Below, piece after piece: positions 1-12,597 of a stretch of 64,000 bases of DNA (its first letter is position 1; each line of letters begins with the position of its first letter). Source of the stretch: Dermatemys mawii (taxonomy: Eukaryota > Chordata > Testudines > Dermatemydidae). Below the pieces are notes generated by a model, which had not been told where the DNA came from, did no database searches, and saw only the letters and a program-made list of their open reading frames with translations. Location: the NCBI GenBank assembly GCA_007922305.1, contig ML677326.1, forward strand, positions 50,810,460 through 50,874,459, in the 5' to 3' direction. A program made the translations under genes and the position numbers.

Positions 1-1547
1 CAAGATTGGAAATCTGACTCAATTTCTTTATCTATTTCTCACTAATTCTGTTACTACTATTCAAAAGTAGTTCACTGTGACTGTTACTCAAATAATGTTA
101 TGAAGGTCTCTGTTCATAAAAGTTACATCATCTGCTCATTTTGCAATCTGAGCCTGTGCAGAGGCTATATAAGTCGATTGATTGCTTTTATATATATGAA
201 TAGGCAAAGGGCCCACGTGTGCTAGTTTGTCCTCCATTTTAATTTTTCTTCACTCCTGTATTCATCTTCCACCACTACTATCACTGCATACTAAATGCAT
301 AATGCATTAGCTATCCCAAAAAAATCCTTTCTTAATGCTGAATATTGTGTTACATTCTGATTATGTTGCTTTGCCAAAGAAGCTGCATGAAAAAATCTCT
401 ATATAAATGCTGCCTAAAACAGTCTGTAAGTACAGCGCTTAGTCAGTATCCACTCCAGTAAGTTCTTGCTATTTGTTGTGGAGTGCTCAGTCTTTTAGCC
501 ACTTATCGTTTTGGCAGTCAGTAATGAAGAAGGAAGGTCAGATCTACAGTAATTCTACTTTTTCTGATCTTTAGTGTTTTCCAGGATGACAAATTCCATT
601 CCCATTTACTGTCTCTATAGAAAATATTTTTTAAAAAATCTGGAGACTTATGTAGCCACATAAATAACAAGAATATAACTTTGAAAAATAAATGACACCT
701 GTCTAGAGGTTCACAAAGCCATATGTTTAACGTAACACAGTTTTGGAGACAGGAGACTGAAGTTTATTTTCTAATGTTCTCAGTAAGGTTAGTGATTGTG
801 TCTGCACTAACATCACTTCCTATATTTAACAAGAAAAACTCTCTTTACAATGAGCGATTGTGGCAAGGAATAGAAGTTTTCAGACTGAAAATATGCATTA
901 GCACTGAGCTAGCAAAGTGGTGGTCTAACTAATGTCAAAAATGTGCTGGTGTCGACACTCTTGAGGTTTAAAAGAGGTTTTTAAAATGGCATAATTGTCT
1001 ACCAATAGTCATTAATGCTCACTTTGTAATCATGCTTTGATCCTTAAAGAAAGAATATAACCTAATGTTTCAGTTTATAAAACAAATGGAGAGATCAATT
1101 CAAGATATGTAATTTTGCTTCAGTTCATCATGTGGAGATACACACTGATCTCATTCCGATCAAATCCCTTCTCTTCCACCTCAAACTATAATCATTTAAA
1201 AATAACACTCGTCTACAATTTTTAGAAGTTGTCTGCTTCAGAGATAAAATGTGATATTTATTATGTATTTTGATGTGCTGAATTCAAATATGACAATTAA
1301 AACAACTGATTGGCTACTGTTTCTAAGATATTTAAGTTTTTACATTTTATATCTATGTATATTGTGTAGATAGTAGAGTTTTAATCATAAATTGTAAACC
1401 TAGGTCTTTTCATGTGTTTATGGTTTTTACATGACAATATTTCACCTGTCCTGTTTATGTAACACTTAAAAAATCAGCAAAAGGGTTATATAAATAAAAT
1501 GTATTATGAAACAAAAGGCGAAAAACTATTATGTATATAGTTTAGTC
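1..1547. other. AT-rich noncoding DNA
   Basis: No gene seen. The only open frame of note (723-932, 69 codons) has no recognisable domain and ordinary AT-rich composition. No clear terminal repeats or tRNA-like boxes were found. Confidence 0.6.
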
Positions 1548-3227
1548 CTATTCACTATCTACTCGGCGCTTCTTGACTTGTCTCTTGTATTCATTAAATG
1601 GAGCATCTCTTGTCACTGTCCAGCAATAGTCTGCAAGCATTGATGGGCTCCATTTGCCCTGATAGCGTTTCTCCATTGTTGCAATGTCCTGGTGAAATCG
1701 CTCGCCATGCTCGTCGCTCACTGCTCTGCAGTTCGGTGGAAAAAAATCTAGATGAGAGTGCAAAAAATGTATCTTTAGTGACATGTTGCAACCAAGGCTT
1801 TTGTATGCCTTGAGGAGGTTTTCCACCAACAACCTGTAGTTGTCTGCCTTGTTGTTTCCGAGAAAATGTATTGCCACTGACTGGAAGGCTTTCCATGGCG
1901 TCTTTTCCTTGCCACGCAGTGCATGGTCAAATGCATCATCTCGAAGAAGTTCACGAATCTGAGGACCAACAAAGACATCTTCCTTTATCTTAGCTTCACT
2001 TAACCATGGAAATTTTCCACAGAGGTACTTGAAAGCTGCTTGTGTTTTGTCAATGGCCTTGACAAAGTTCTTCATCAGACCCAGCTTGATGTGTAAGGGT
2101 GGTAACAAAATCTTCCTTGATTCAACAAGTGGTGGATGCTGAACACTTTTCCTCCCAGGCTCCAATGACTGTCGGAGTGGCCAATCTTTCTTGATGTAGT
2201 GGGAATCTCTTGCACGACTATCCTATTCGCAGAGAAAACAACAGTCCTTTGTGTATCCAGTCTGCAGACCAAGCAAGAGAGCAACAACCTTCAAATCGCC
2301 ACAAAACTGCCACTGATGTTGGTCATAGTTTATGCACCTCAAAAGTTGTTTCATGTTGTCATAGATTTCCTTCATATGGACTGCATGACCAACTGGAATT
2401 GATAGCAAAACATTGCCATTATGCAGCAAAACAGCTTTAAGACTCGTCTTCGATGAATCAGTGAAGAGTCTCCACTCATCTGGATCGTGAACGATGTTGA
2501 GGGCTGCCATCACACCATCGATGTTGTTGCAGGCTACAAGATCACCTTCCATGAAGAAGAATGGGACAAGATCCTTTTGACGGTCATGGAACATGGAAAC
2601 TCTAACATCACCTGCCAGGAGATTCCACTGCTGTAGTCTGGAGCCCAACAGCTCTGCCTTACTCTTGGGTAGTTCCCTGACAAGGTCATTCAGTTCAGCT
2701 TGTGTTATGAGGTGTGGTTCAGAGGAGGAGGATGGGAGAAAATGTGGGTCCTGTGACATTGATGGTTCAGGACCAGAAGTTTCATCCTCTTCCTCTTCCT
2801 CGTCTGACTCAAGTGAGAATGATTCAGGAACCGGCAGTCCTTCTCCGTGGGGTATTGGGCGTATAGCTGATAGAATGTTTGGATAATGCACAGTCCACTT
2901 TTTCTTCTTTGACACACCTTTCCCAACTGGAGGCACCATGCAGAAGTAACAATTGCTGGTATGATCTGTTGGCTCTCTCCAAATCATTGGCACTGCAAAA
3001 GGCATAGATTTCCTTTTCCTGTTCAACCACTGGCGAAGATTTGTTGCACACGTGTTGCAGCATATGTGTGGGGCCCACCGCTTGTCCTGATCTCCAATTT
3101 TGCAGCCAAAATAAAGGTGATAGGCTTTCTTAACCATAGTGGTTATACTGCGCTTTTGTGATGCAAAAGTCACTTCACCACAAACATAGCAGAGGTTATC
3201 TGCACTGTTCACACAAGTACGAGGCAT
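1548..3227 (-). pseudogene. Transposase-like gene of an unnamed family, one nonsense codon
   Basis: The minus strand carries one 560-codon frame from an ATG at 3227 to a TGA at 1548, interrupted only by a TAG at 2223-2225. Both halves (334 and about 225 codons) are in the same frame. The TAG follows CFLCE and precedes DSRAR; a tryptophan codon TGG fits there by one base change. The N-terminus has paired cysteines (C13/C16, C57/C60, C93/C96) like a zinc-binding treble-clef or ZAD-type module. An acidic serine-rich linker lies near residues 140-165. The core has FTDSSK (D), CGDLKV (D) and, near the end, DEHGERFHQD (E), each in a strand-like context, which suggests an RNase H/DDE fold. I recall similar multicopy uncharacterised proteins in arthropod genomes, but no established name. 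It is probably a dead transposon copy. No terminal inverted repeats were identified, so element limits are unknown. Function is inferred. Confidence 0.7.
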
Positions 3228-3910
3228 CTCTGCTCACTTTGGCTAAACAGAAATGTGTCCTTTTGCAAAATCAAACACCAACAAATAAGAGAGCACGACA
3301 CTGTATGATTTCTAGAGCTGATATAGGGCAATTTGTTCAGGAGAGTGATGTAAGCTTCGTTATGATTGCATCATCCATGACTTCTAGGAATAACATGATG
3401 CAATTCATATCATGTATGACGCAATACCAGCTTCAGATTGCATCATTAATTGTTTTGCCTAAAAAGCAAGTACTGTCCAAACCCAGTCATAGATTTATTC
3501 ATAGATCCAGTCAAAGATGTATTTTAGTCATTTCTGGTTTAAATTGAGATCCCTTCCCTTTATAACTCACTTATCCTCCGCCATTCCCATGTCAAGGGTC
3601 GTGTATACTGACCCAATAGCATATCTTGAAAACTAGAGCCAATCAACAATTTTAAGCATCATTTTCATTCTCAGTGACCCAGATTTAGTAAAGTTTGACT
3701 ACATTTATTTCAGAAGCATTTTGGCTGTAGAGCAGTGTAATTATAATTTAAATTTTATTTAAAAGTTTCTGAAAATAAAGCCAACAGTGTAGCCCATAGA
3801 ATTATTTTGCTCGCTACTAATCCAGCCAGCAGTATTAATTAATATGTTTCTTTTTCTGATACTAATCTTTTTTATTCTTATCAGTATTAATTCCATGGAA
3901 TTTAAGATGT
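3228..3910. other. Upstream flank of the transposase-like pseudogene
   Basis: This is the 5' side of the broken minus-strand gene. It is AT-rich without an open frame matching a known protein. Part of it may still belong to the same element, but no terminal repeat defines the edge. Confidence 0.4.
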
Positions 3911-4908
3911 GTTGAGGTATGTGTTTCCTATTAATAAGTTTCGCTGAAATTGTGGAAATGCAAGATGTCTACTGGTTTGTGACATTCAGTAAGAAAAGGG
4001 CTGCATAGCAACAAATATATTCAGTTATGTATGTGTGAGCTTAAAGGCGTAACCTTTGACTCAGCTTAAGAATGGGCCCTGAACTTTGGGGAACCAAAGG
4101 GAGGAACTATCAACATCACATCGTAGATTCATCTAGCATCTGTGGCCGGTTGGTAACCACAGGGTACACTACAATTTGAAGGTCATCAAGAGAGCCTAGG
4201 ATGGCAGTTTTGGAGTGAGATAATCTTATTAATATATTTAGAAAATAAGTGTCATAATCCACTAACCTATAGGAGAAGGGTACCCATAAAATTCTTAGGG
4301 CACGAAAATAAAATTTGGATCTAGTAGGTTGCGCCTAAATTATGTAGGTCAGGATCCTATAAAATACCTTGTAAGAGGCACTCAAGAAGTCTTCTCTTTT
4401 TCCAGAAAAATTCTCTTTTCCTAAAGAGAATTCAGTTATATCTGCTATTCCTAAAATCCTCTTTTTTCTACAGACTATCTATTCTACCTTCTATCACACT
4501 ATTAGCTCAGGGCTTGTGCAGTATAGTATAACTACTCAGCATTTCTAACCATTGGAGAAGGCAGCACCATCACGTAATCAGGCATGCCAGGAGTGAGGCT
4601 GGTCCTTCACCTCCTATTACTATGTCCTGAAGAAAGAGCGTGAATATCTTAGAATAACGTACTTAGAAACGTTACCAGGAGTTTTGGAATTCTTTTACTG
4701 TTTTGTGAGTTATGTTTTATTACATTTCTTGTTTTTATGTTAATTTCAATAAAGGTTTTTATCAATTTGGTATTGTCCTCGCCATACGTGTTCTTGTCAA
4801 GCACCCAAGAATCCTCTCCTCCTAAAGAACACATAGAGTTCTCAACCTCTGTGGTCTGAATTGGATAAGAACCTATAAATCTTCTGGTCGGATGCAATCA
4901 GTAGCGAG
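3911..4908 (+). mobile_element. Possible solo LTR
   Basis: A TATAAAA box at about 4358, a following pyrimidine-rich leader, an AATAAA signal at 4749-4754 and a short downstream segment give the U3-R-U5 order of a retroviral or LTR-retrotransposon terminal repeat. No internal coding region adjoins it. I could not find matching TG...CA ends with a target duplication, so the limits are approximate and the call is an inference from signal order only. Confidence 0.3.
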
Positions 4909-7900
4909 CCATTAAAGTGACCCTTTAAATTCAGGAATACAACAGACAAGGAAGAGAAAATAGAAAAGTATCAGAAAAAAGAAAGATGTATTTCCTCTAA
5001 TACTGCAGAATTCATGAAGAGTGAACATTTATGGCACAAATTCTAAATGCAGCATATAGCCTGCTTAAATAAACTATGCACTAGAGAGATCAGTCTTGAC
5101 TTCTAGCCTTCAGCTGCTTCATGACTACTCTTGGATCTTCAGCTGCTGTGCCTTCCTAGACAGGGATGTGTTACAGACTCACGGGAACATTCCTCTCGCC
5201 AAAGCCTCTCTCTTCAGATCTTTTTGTTCTTTGACACACAGGGCATGCAGACAGCTCCACACATGCTCCCAGCCCGGTCCCCCTCCTCCACCTTAGTGGA
5301 ACTGTACCAATTCTGCACTGTTTAAGTCCCACTGGGAAGCAGAATTTGTCCTTATATAATAATAAGTATGATTAAAATGATACTATATATGTTAGAGATA
5401 ATGAATGCAGCAAGTAATCCAGTGGTTATTTTAGAAAGTGCTTTTCTTGCATTTATTCAACAGAAGAGAAAATAGTCTTCTTTAACCTATATGCATGCAA
5501 TGGGTGACCAATCAACCATTTCTTCCTGTCTACAGGATGTACTGTACAGACATGTGAGAGACCCAATAAAGGGTAGAACAAAGAGAAAGAAAAGAAAGGT
5601 AGAGAACAATCACAGGAAGAAAATAATCAGAGAAGCAAATAAGGTAACTAAGAGAAAAAATCTACAAAGGTAGGTGGAAACAGAAATAAAAGCAAAGATG
5701 CAAAAATAAGCAGAGAAAATGAAGCAAAACAAAACTCAAGTAAAGAGAATAAGAAACAAAAGAAAGAAGAAAGAACAGATAATATAAATTAGGATTAGAT
5801 AATGTAAAAAAAAAAAAGAGGAATAGCACACAGTACATAGACTAATGAAAATAATGAAAGAGATGGAGGGAGTGACCAGAGATAAGTTTGGAAGATGACA
5901 GATGCAAGAAATAATATTTCTACATTTTTAAAGTAGGACTAGTCTTAAAAAATAAAATCAGGACAACTTGATTGGGGCTCAGTTCTGGAAATAATTGCCA
6001 GAAGCTTATTGGTTCTTCAATCCCTAATGTTCAGTTATTCTATTTTGATAGTTTCTCCCAGAGTGAACAGATGATACAGTATTTCTGTAGCCAATAAAAG
6101 TACTATATTGCTAAAAATAAGCTACTTTGAAAAGAGAGCAGGATATGCTGAAGCAATTACTATAATGACTCATCATTAAAATTATCCTTCTTTTGTAAAG
6201 TGGTCATAGCTGCACACAGTTTATGATTATCTTAAAGTAGACAGACTTAAAAAGAAAGGGCAAAAGTATTTTTGTTTAAGAATCCAATTGAATGTTCATT
6301 GTGCCTTTTACTATTAGCCCTTTCCTACTCCAGAAGTATTATTTCCTCCTTTGTCATCTCAGATCTCATCTACAGTGTAAGATTCACTGATTACAATCAG
6401 AAGAAGAACTCACAATGAAGTGAATTATAAGTGTTATGCACAAAGGCCTCCAGTGAAAATTGCAGATAATATCCCTAAGGCTTTTGAGATACAGTATGGC
6501 AGATAATTGCTTCATATTGCTTAATTTGGAAACATTATCATAATGGAATACAATCAATAGTCTCTAATAATTACAGCAAAACCACATAATTCCCATAAGT
6601 AAACATGTGCTTTATGTGGTATACAAGTTGCTGCCCTGTAAAATGCATAATTACATTCTCTGTACAGCAATTCATCAGAAAACACAACTATCTTGTTATA
6701 CTCTTGAGGGCATTTCAAAACTCATTCTACAGGACTAGCAACAAAGTTTAAAACAAGTTCCAAAACCAAGCAACAGCTAGCAGAAATCGTCATAAATATC
6801 AACAGGTATGTGTACAATACAGAGAAACTTCAAAAGACAAAAAAGAATCACTAAATGTGGTTCCAGAATATAAGTAACACTAATGGGATGAAACTAAGAA
6901 AAGAAACATTTTGTACTAAGTAAAATTTTAGACTAACAGGTTGTGGTGAAGTCTCCCAAGTAAAGTAGAGATAGTACCATTACTTGAGTCATTTAAACTA
7001 GAGATATTAAAGCTCTAGAAACATACTATTGGTACAGTCCTACACTGGCAAGGGTATGTAATAAACAACCTACTAACTTCCCACATCCTCTATCTCTATA
7101 GTCTTTGCTTTTGTGATACTCTGCTCACAAATTCTGAAGACATTCCTAACAGTAAACAAGCTATGGATTTATGGCTTCTTCTAAGACAACAAACACTTGT
7201 ACACAGTAAATATAAGGCATGCGGAAAACCAAAAGTATTTTTATGACATTTTTAATTAGAATCTGCATGCAGTAGATTTTGGATAAGTAAAATGTAATAT
7301 ATAAAGAAGTGTATTTGATTTTTTTTTTAAACAAGTATTTGTCATTAGTAAATAAATTACCAATTCGCCAAAAGGTAAAATGCACCTAAAACCTGAGAAA
7401 ATTATTTTACCTCTACTGTGTGAACAGAGCTCTTTATTGTAACCTCTAATGTGTAAATACCTCAATAGTGAGGGTGGGTAGATTTGGGACTTGTTAAGAG
7501 AAAAGATCTATTTAATGAATTCTGATTTTGGTTTAAAATAAAGTTGTTAATTATACGGTTCATGCCTATTGCATTTTTTTTCCAGACTAGGAACCTGGTG
7601 CTGGACACTTATACACAGATTTAATTTTAAGAACATGAGTAGTTCCATTGAAGTCAGTGGGACTAATCACATGCTTATATTTAAATGTGTGTGTCTTTGC
7701 TGGACTAGGGCCCTGGCAGATAAATGGAGGGCCTTTTTCCAATTTAAAATATAATGTTTATTAAGGTTTATAAATGATCTGTCAATTTGACTGATTGGCA
7801 CAGACACTGTTTGGTGTAATTATAACTTAATATTTTGTTCAGACATCATGGCATAATTTAACATTACAAATACTAAATTGTCTTTATGTAAAACAGTGGA

Positions 7901-8261
7901 AAAATTAAAATTAAACCAACTCCTAGAGGACAATGTCTGTGATGTCTTTCAGACATTCAAATAATTATTATGTACAAAAAAACCTAATTTGAAACAAAGT
8001 TCAGGTTTCAAAGTCAAGCACCCAAGTCTTACCCTTAATTAGCCTGTGCAACCTTAATTTTTTCCTGTTGTGTGTTGCTTAATGATATGCATTGCACTGA
8101 CAACCTTAATACTGGCATCTCCTAAATTATGAGTGTTTGCCTTTCCAAAGTTAATATCCTTTCCTACTATTTAAAAAAAGAAAATTAGAATATGTTTTTC
8201 TCAATTTATGGAACTTTAATGAATTTAATGACTCCCACATGGATCATCAGTAGATTTTTTA
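4909..8261. other. AT-rich noncoding DNA with a purine-rich tract
   Basis: No gene seen. About 5560-5910 is strongly A/G-rich, which makes a spurious lysine-rich open frame (5491-5673). The rest is ordinary AT-rich sequence with short A or T runs. Confidence 0.55.
7585..7730 (+). repeat. Degenerate reptile-type interspersed repeat
   Basis: Contains the phrase ttgaagtcagtgggact followed by a segment ending in ctaggg. I recognise this phrase from old repeats scattered through turtle, crocodile and bird DNA. The family name is uncertain. Confidence 0.35.
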
Positions 8262-9130
8262 CTCTTATAACCCCAGCACACATTTCTGCCACTTGAGGTA
8301 ATAGAGTAACTGGTAGCAGTAGAAAACTGTTATCTAGAAGGTGGGCAAGCTAATAGAGGAACATGAGACACACCCTTTGCCAATAGTTTCACAGCTATTT
8401 GGTGGACAGCAAAGGAATGATGAGATTGATAAAACCTGGGTTCCATTCCTGAGACTGGAAAGGAGTGTTCTCAAATGTTCAAAGACCTTGTCACTTCCAG
8501 ACTGCCCTTGTTCCCATCTGCTCTTATCCACCCAACCCAGTTCCTGCCCCATACCTTCTCTGCTGTTGTCCTCCCTCTTCTTTCCTGTCCCTCTCTGCCC
8601 TCCTTGGATCCTGCCCTGTTCCTCTCTCCTCCTCCTCCTTGGGCCCTACCTCTACTCTTACTCCTCCTGTTCTTGTTCCAGTTACTCCACCATTCTCCCC
8701 CAGACTCATGTCCATCCCCTTTCTCCATTCCTTGTCCTTCCTTATTGCTCTCCCTGGCATTGCCTCTGTCCTTACCCTCTGCCCCTCTTCCCCACTCTGA
8801 GCTCCTCTCCCTGAACCTTTCTCCCACATTTCCTCCATCTAGCCTCTCTGCATTGTGGTCAGGATGATTCCTCCTTTTGCATGCATCCATTTCACCAGCA
8901 GGGAGAGCACTGACTGAGAGACAATGTTCGTCCTCTCAGTTACTTTGCCTGGCACCACAATGTCACTGGTAACTGAAAGAAGCAATTGCAGGAAAGCCCT
9001 TGCAATTATGGAGCATGCTCAGTTGATTTGTAGGGGTGGTGTATGAAGTTTGGTACATAGGAGGTATGAGAGATTGGAGCATGCTCAGTACAGATGGAAT
9101 CTTGGGAGTATTTAACAGACAAACTAGACA
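8262..9130. repeat. Unclassified repeat with a long pyrimidine-rich tract
   Basis: Positions 8475-8840 are almost all C and T, producing several overlapping proline/leucine/serine-rich frames on one strand and glycine/arginine/glutamate-rich frames on the other. These are compositional artefacts, not genes. The flanking parts carry twice-repeated gagcatgctcagt (about 9010 and 9078), which suggests an old interspersed element of unknown class. Confidence 0.35.
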
Positions 9131-9193
9131 GACAGACAAACTGTACAGAGCATTAAGATCAACCCTAGCCTTTTGCTGGCTAGGTGGAAAACA

Positions 9194-9226
9194 TTTTTTT
9201 TCTCTCTCTCTCTCTCTCTCTCCCCC
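9194..9226. repeat. (CT)n microsatellite
   Basis: A T run passes into about eleven CT dinucleotides and then a C run. Confidence 0.85.
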
Positions 9227-9230
9227 GCCT

Positions 9231-10830
9231 CCTTGGAGTGGCAGAGCAAAACAAAAGAAACAAAAACCATGGCTGAGTGTCAATGCACTGAGGTACACCC
9301 ATGGAAGTTAGTACCCAGGGCAACCACCAGGGGATTACCAGCTGGGCAGGATTAATTGCAAATCATGCAGATGCCCAAGGAGAGAGGTTAATGGAGGGCT
9401 AGTGCCAAAGATTACTCTGCTATGGATTTTCTATAAATTTTCCTTCTTAAAAGTGAGGATTCTCACTGAATGGAATGGAGACAGAGGTGGACAAAACAGC
9501 ATTGGGCATAGCCAGTGGACCACCCACTACTTTCTCCACTTCACACATCATGGAGCTCCTTTACCCCAGAGGATAAAAGGGGCACAATTTGGTCTGATGC
9601 TACTACATTCCCTCTCTCTCCAGTAGCCCAATTTATCAATATAATATAATAATAATGTTTAGCAGTTATATAGGTCCATGCCCTGCAGTTCTTATTGTGG
9701 TGAAATTCCATTTGAATTCAAAGAGAGTTTTGTCTGATTATGCATTATAGGATTCTGTCCTGGATTTATAAAGCACTGATCACCACAGCATCTAGGAGCC
9801 ATTTCTAACATTAAAAACAGACTATGCAAAGCTATTCACAATGAATGTGTTAAACAGGCCTACTGCTAGCACCAAGAATAAATTGCTAACCCTGGAACTG
9901 ATGACAGCACAATCATTTGATTTTTCATCTTTTGTGATTAACCTCGGTTGGGATTTTTTCCCCTTTTTTCTGCATATGTCTGTATCACAGACTCCTAATA
10001 CCTTAACAGGACTGTTTTTGAACTGTGATCTCTATAGGTTTATTCTTCAAAGCACAATAAAACTTAATCACAGCTTCAAAATATCATAGAATAAACCTAA
10101 TCTAATTACACTTAGTGATGGCTACTAGTCTCATTAAAATACTAATGAGGCTTATAATTATTAAATTGCTTAATGATTGCTAATAGGAATAAATGACAAA
10201 ATAAAACTTTAAGTACAAAATAAAAATGCCCTGGGCTAATTTCTCAGTGGCAAGCTCATCTGACATAGTTATTTAAAGCATTCAAGGAAACAACGAAGAT
10301 TCTGGATTGAGATACAGGATATGAGAAAGACTAATGAGAATGGGTGGGAGGCAAACTCCTCTATATTTTTTAATATTTAAATAGTGCTAAAAATCCACAC
10401 TCTTTGTAAAATCATTTCAACCTGTTTTGTTCTAAGGAGAGTTAAATACCAAATAGCTACCAAATGTACTTAACAAATGTGGAAATCCTAACAACAAGAG
10501 TATATTTGTAAAATCTGTTAAGCCTACATGAGCTTCAATTTTTGAATATGTAAGAGCCCAGAATAATATTGGAACCTATTTGTTACACATGGGTACAACT
10601 AAAAACATTTATAGCTGAGCATTAATATAGCACAGGCTAGATAGTAACCTCTTCTTCCTTCGCAGAGGACATGGGGATTGAGCTTTGAGTGTGAACAAAG
10701 GAGTGCCATCTTCCCAGCATCTTCCTTAGAGCTAGTCAACATTTTCTACTAAATGAAATGAAATATTGCCAAATATTGTGGAAATATATTAGTTGTGACA
10801 AAACTTTCGTCTGGGAAGAGACTCTCTTGT
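9231..10830. other. Noncoding DNA, nothing recognised
   Basis: AT-rich sequence with short TA-rich runs (around 9640). No open frame with domain content and no terminal-repeat structure were found. Confidence 0.5.
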
Positions 10831-10835
10831 ACTGT

Positions 10836-10907
10836 ATAGACTAGGCACTGGCCTGGGATATGGGAGACCCATATTCTTCAAGCCCTGGCTCTGCCTGATT
10901 CAGATTG
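10836..10907 (+). repeat. tRNA-like SINE head, plus orientation
   Basis: Starts near gactaggcactggcctggg (degenerate A box) and continues to ttcaagccctggctct (B-box-like), the order of MIR-type or reptile tRNA-derived SINE heads. It is truncated by the hAT MITE target site at 10908. A related segment lies inverted on the other side of that MITE. Confidence 0.45.
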
Positions 10908-10915
10908 ATTTAGGA

Positions 10916-11593
10916 CAGGGGTGGACAAACTTTCTGGCCCAAGGGCCATATTGGGATTGCACAATTGTATGGAGGGCCGGGTAGGGAAGGCTGTGCCTCC
11001 TCAAACAGCATGGTCCCACCCCCTATCCAAAACCCGCACACTTCCTGACTGTCCCCCTCAGAATCTCCAACCCATCCAATCCTCCCTGTTCCTTGTCCTC
11101 TGACTGCCCCCTGCAGAGACCCCTACCCCTAACCACCCTCCCAGGACCCTACCCCCTATCCAACCCCCCCGCCTCTACATGTCCACTGACTGCCCCAACC
11201 CCTATCTATCCCCCACCCCCTGAAAAACCCCCCCAGGACTCCCATGCCGTATCCAACCCCCCATTCCTTGTCCCCCGACCACCCCCCTAGAACCTCCACA
11301 GCATCCAACTGCCCCCTGCTCCCTGTCCCCTAACTGGCCCCCGGGACTCCCTGCCCCCTTACCATGCTGCTCAGAGCAGCATGTCTGGCAGCTGTGCAGA
11401 GCCAGACACGCTGTCCCACAGAAGCATGCAGCATCGCCCTCCAGAACACTGCCTGCATGGCAGCATGGCTCCAGGGGAGGGGGAAAAGCAGTGGAGAGGC
11501 CAGGCATAGCCTCCCTGGCCTGGAGCTCAGGGGCCAGGAAGGATCGTCCCACAGGCTGGATGTGGCCTCCGGGCCGTAGTTTGCCCACCCCTC
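10916..11593. mobile_element. hAT-type MITE, GC-rich, 678 bp
   Basis: The ends are inverted repeats: CAGGGGTGGACAAACT on the left and AGTTTGCCCACCCCTC on the right. They are flanked by 8-bp target duplications, atttagga (10908-10915) and atctagga (11594-11601), with one mismatch. Eight-base duplications and CAG-type ends are hAT hallmarks. The interior is C-rich with no transposase, so it is non-autonomous. A related, CpG-richer copy lies at 38432-39171. Confidence 0.85.
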
Positions 11594-11604
11594 ATCTAGG
11601 ATGA

Positions 11605-11690
11605 AAAGCTCTGCTTTGAATCAAACTGAGTAGGGACTTGAAGCTGGATCTCTCAGGCCAGTGCCCTAATCATTAGGCTACACACTCGCT
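11605..11690 (-). repeat. tRNA-like SINE head, minus orientation
   Basis: On the minus strand a degenerate A box (cctaatgattagggcactgg) is followed by a B-box-like ttcaagtccct. It mirrors the plus-strand copy at 10836-10907, so the MITE sits in the loop of an inverted pair. Confidence 0.45.
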
Positions 11691-11844
11691 CTTATTTTTT
11701 GCAAAAATATTGAAAGGTTTTGTTTCCCTTCCAACGCTAAACAAAAATCAACTTTGAAACCTCAAGAGTTGCTGCAAAATAGAACTGTTCTCCAGTAAGC
11801 ACTATTGATTATTCCCTTCCTCTAGCCTATGGAAGCCATTCTGT

Positions 11845-12205
11845 AAGTTTGGGTATTTCTACACTCACACTATCCCAGGTTAAGACTCAGGTTTGAGCCC
11901 AAGCCCCACTTCCTTTCACACACAAATCAGTATGATTCAAATTAATGTCTCAGCACCCTCTTGTGTCCTAGCACCTTCCTGTGGGAGGTGGGGGATCAGT
12001 CCTGCTGTGGACACAGCTTAAGCGAAAGACCTGAATCAGAAGGTCTACGTAGTGTAGTATGGATGTTTTATCACAGAATTGAGACCCAAGTCCAGCAACT
12101 GTAAACAAAAATGCAGCGTGGACGTTCAAGCACAGGCTTGGGAACACAAAGTTCACAAGCCCAGGCCATGCAGATCTTGATTTACAATGCAGCACAGATA
12201 TATCC
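11845..12205. repeat. Probable degenerate non-autonomous DNA element
   Basis: The left end (atttctacactcacactatc) and right end (tttacaatgcagcacagata) are loosely complementary, and the interior has alternating inverted phrases such as gcccaagcc and aagcccagg. It resembles old turtle MITEs that begin with a 'tctacact' phrase. No target duplication was resolved. Confidence 0.3.
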
Positions 12206-12489
12206 TTTGGGTTCCATCAACCTGAAGGACCATTAAACCAGTCAAAATTAACTTACCTATCTTCCCCCTTAACAATGTGGAATCCTCCCTTTAAATGGAG
12301 TTCCATGGCCAGCAACAAGTGGTGAACATTTGTCTGGAGCTACACTAACAGGGGACTTGGAGGAAACACTAAGGACTATGAGCCAGTGCAAATCAGGCAA
12401 GACTCTGTTTTTTTGTTTTTTTTGTGTGTGAGAGGGCTTTCTATTTCTGTGGGCTGAATAGGCAAATAGCACCACATGATGGAAGAAAG

Positions 12490-12597
12490 GCCCTGACTGG
12501 GATGATTTAGTTGGAGTTGGTCCTGCTTTGAGCATGGGCGTGCACTAGATGAACTCCTAAGGTTTCTTTCATCCCTAATCTTCTATGATTCCATGAA
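12490..12597 (+). mobile_element. CR1 LINE 3' tail, truncated, plus strand
   Basis: The segment gatgatttagttggagttgg ... ctagatgaactcctaagg ... ttctatgattccatg is the standard CR1 3' terminal region ending in the ATTCTATG-type octamer. It is 5' truncated, as most CR1 copies are, and lies opposite in orientation to the large CR1 beginning 120 bp away. Confidence 0.75.

Noticed and set aside
8341..8890. Several overlapping open frames of 100-157 codons on both strands
   Set aside because: They arise from a pyrimidine-rich tract with few stop codons; composition is proline/serine/leucine or its antisense, with no domain.
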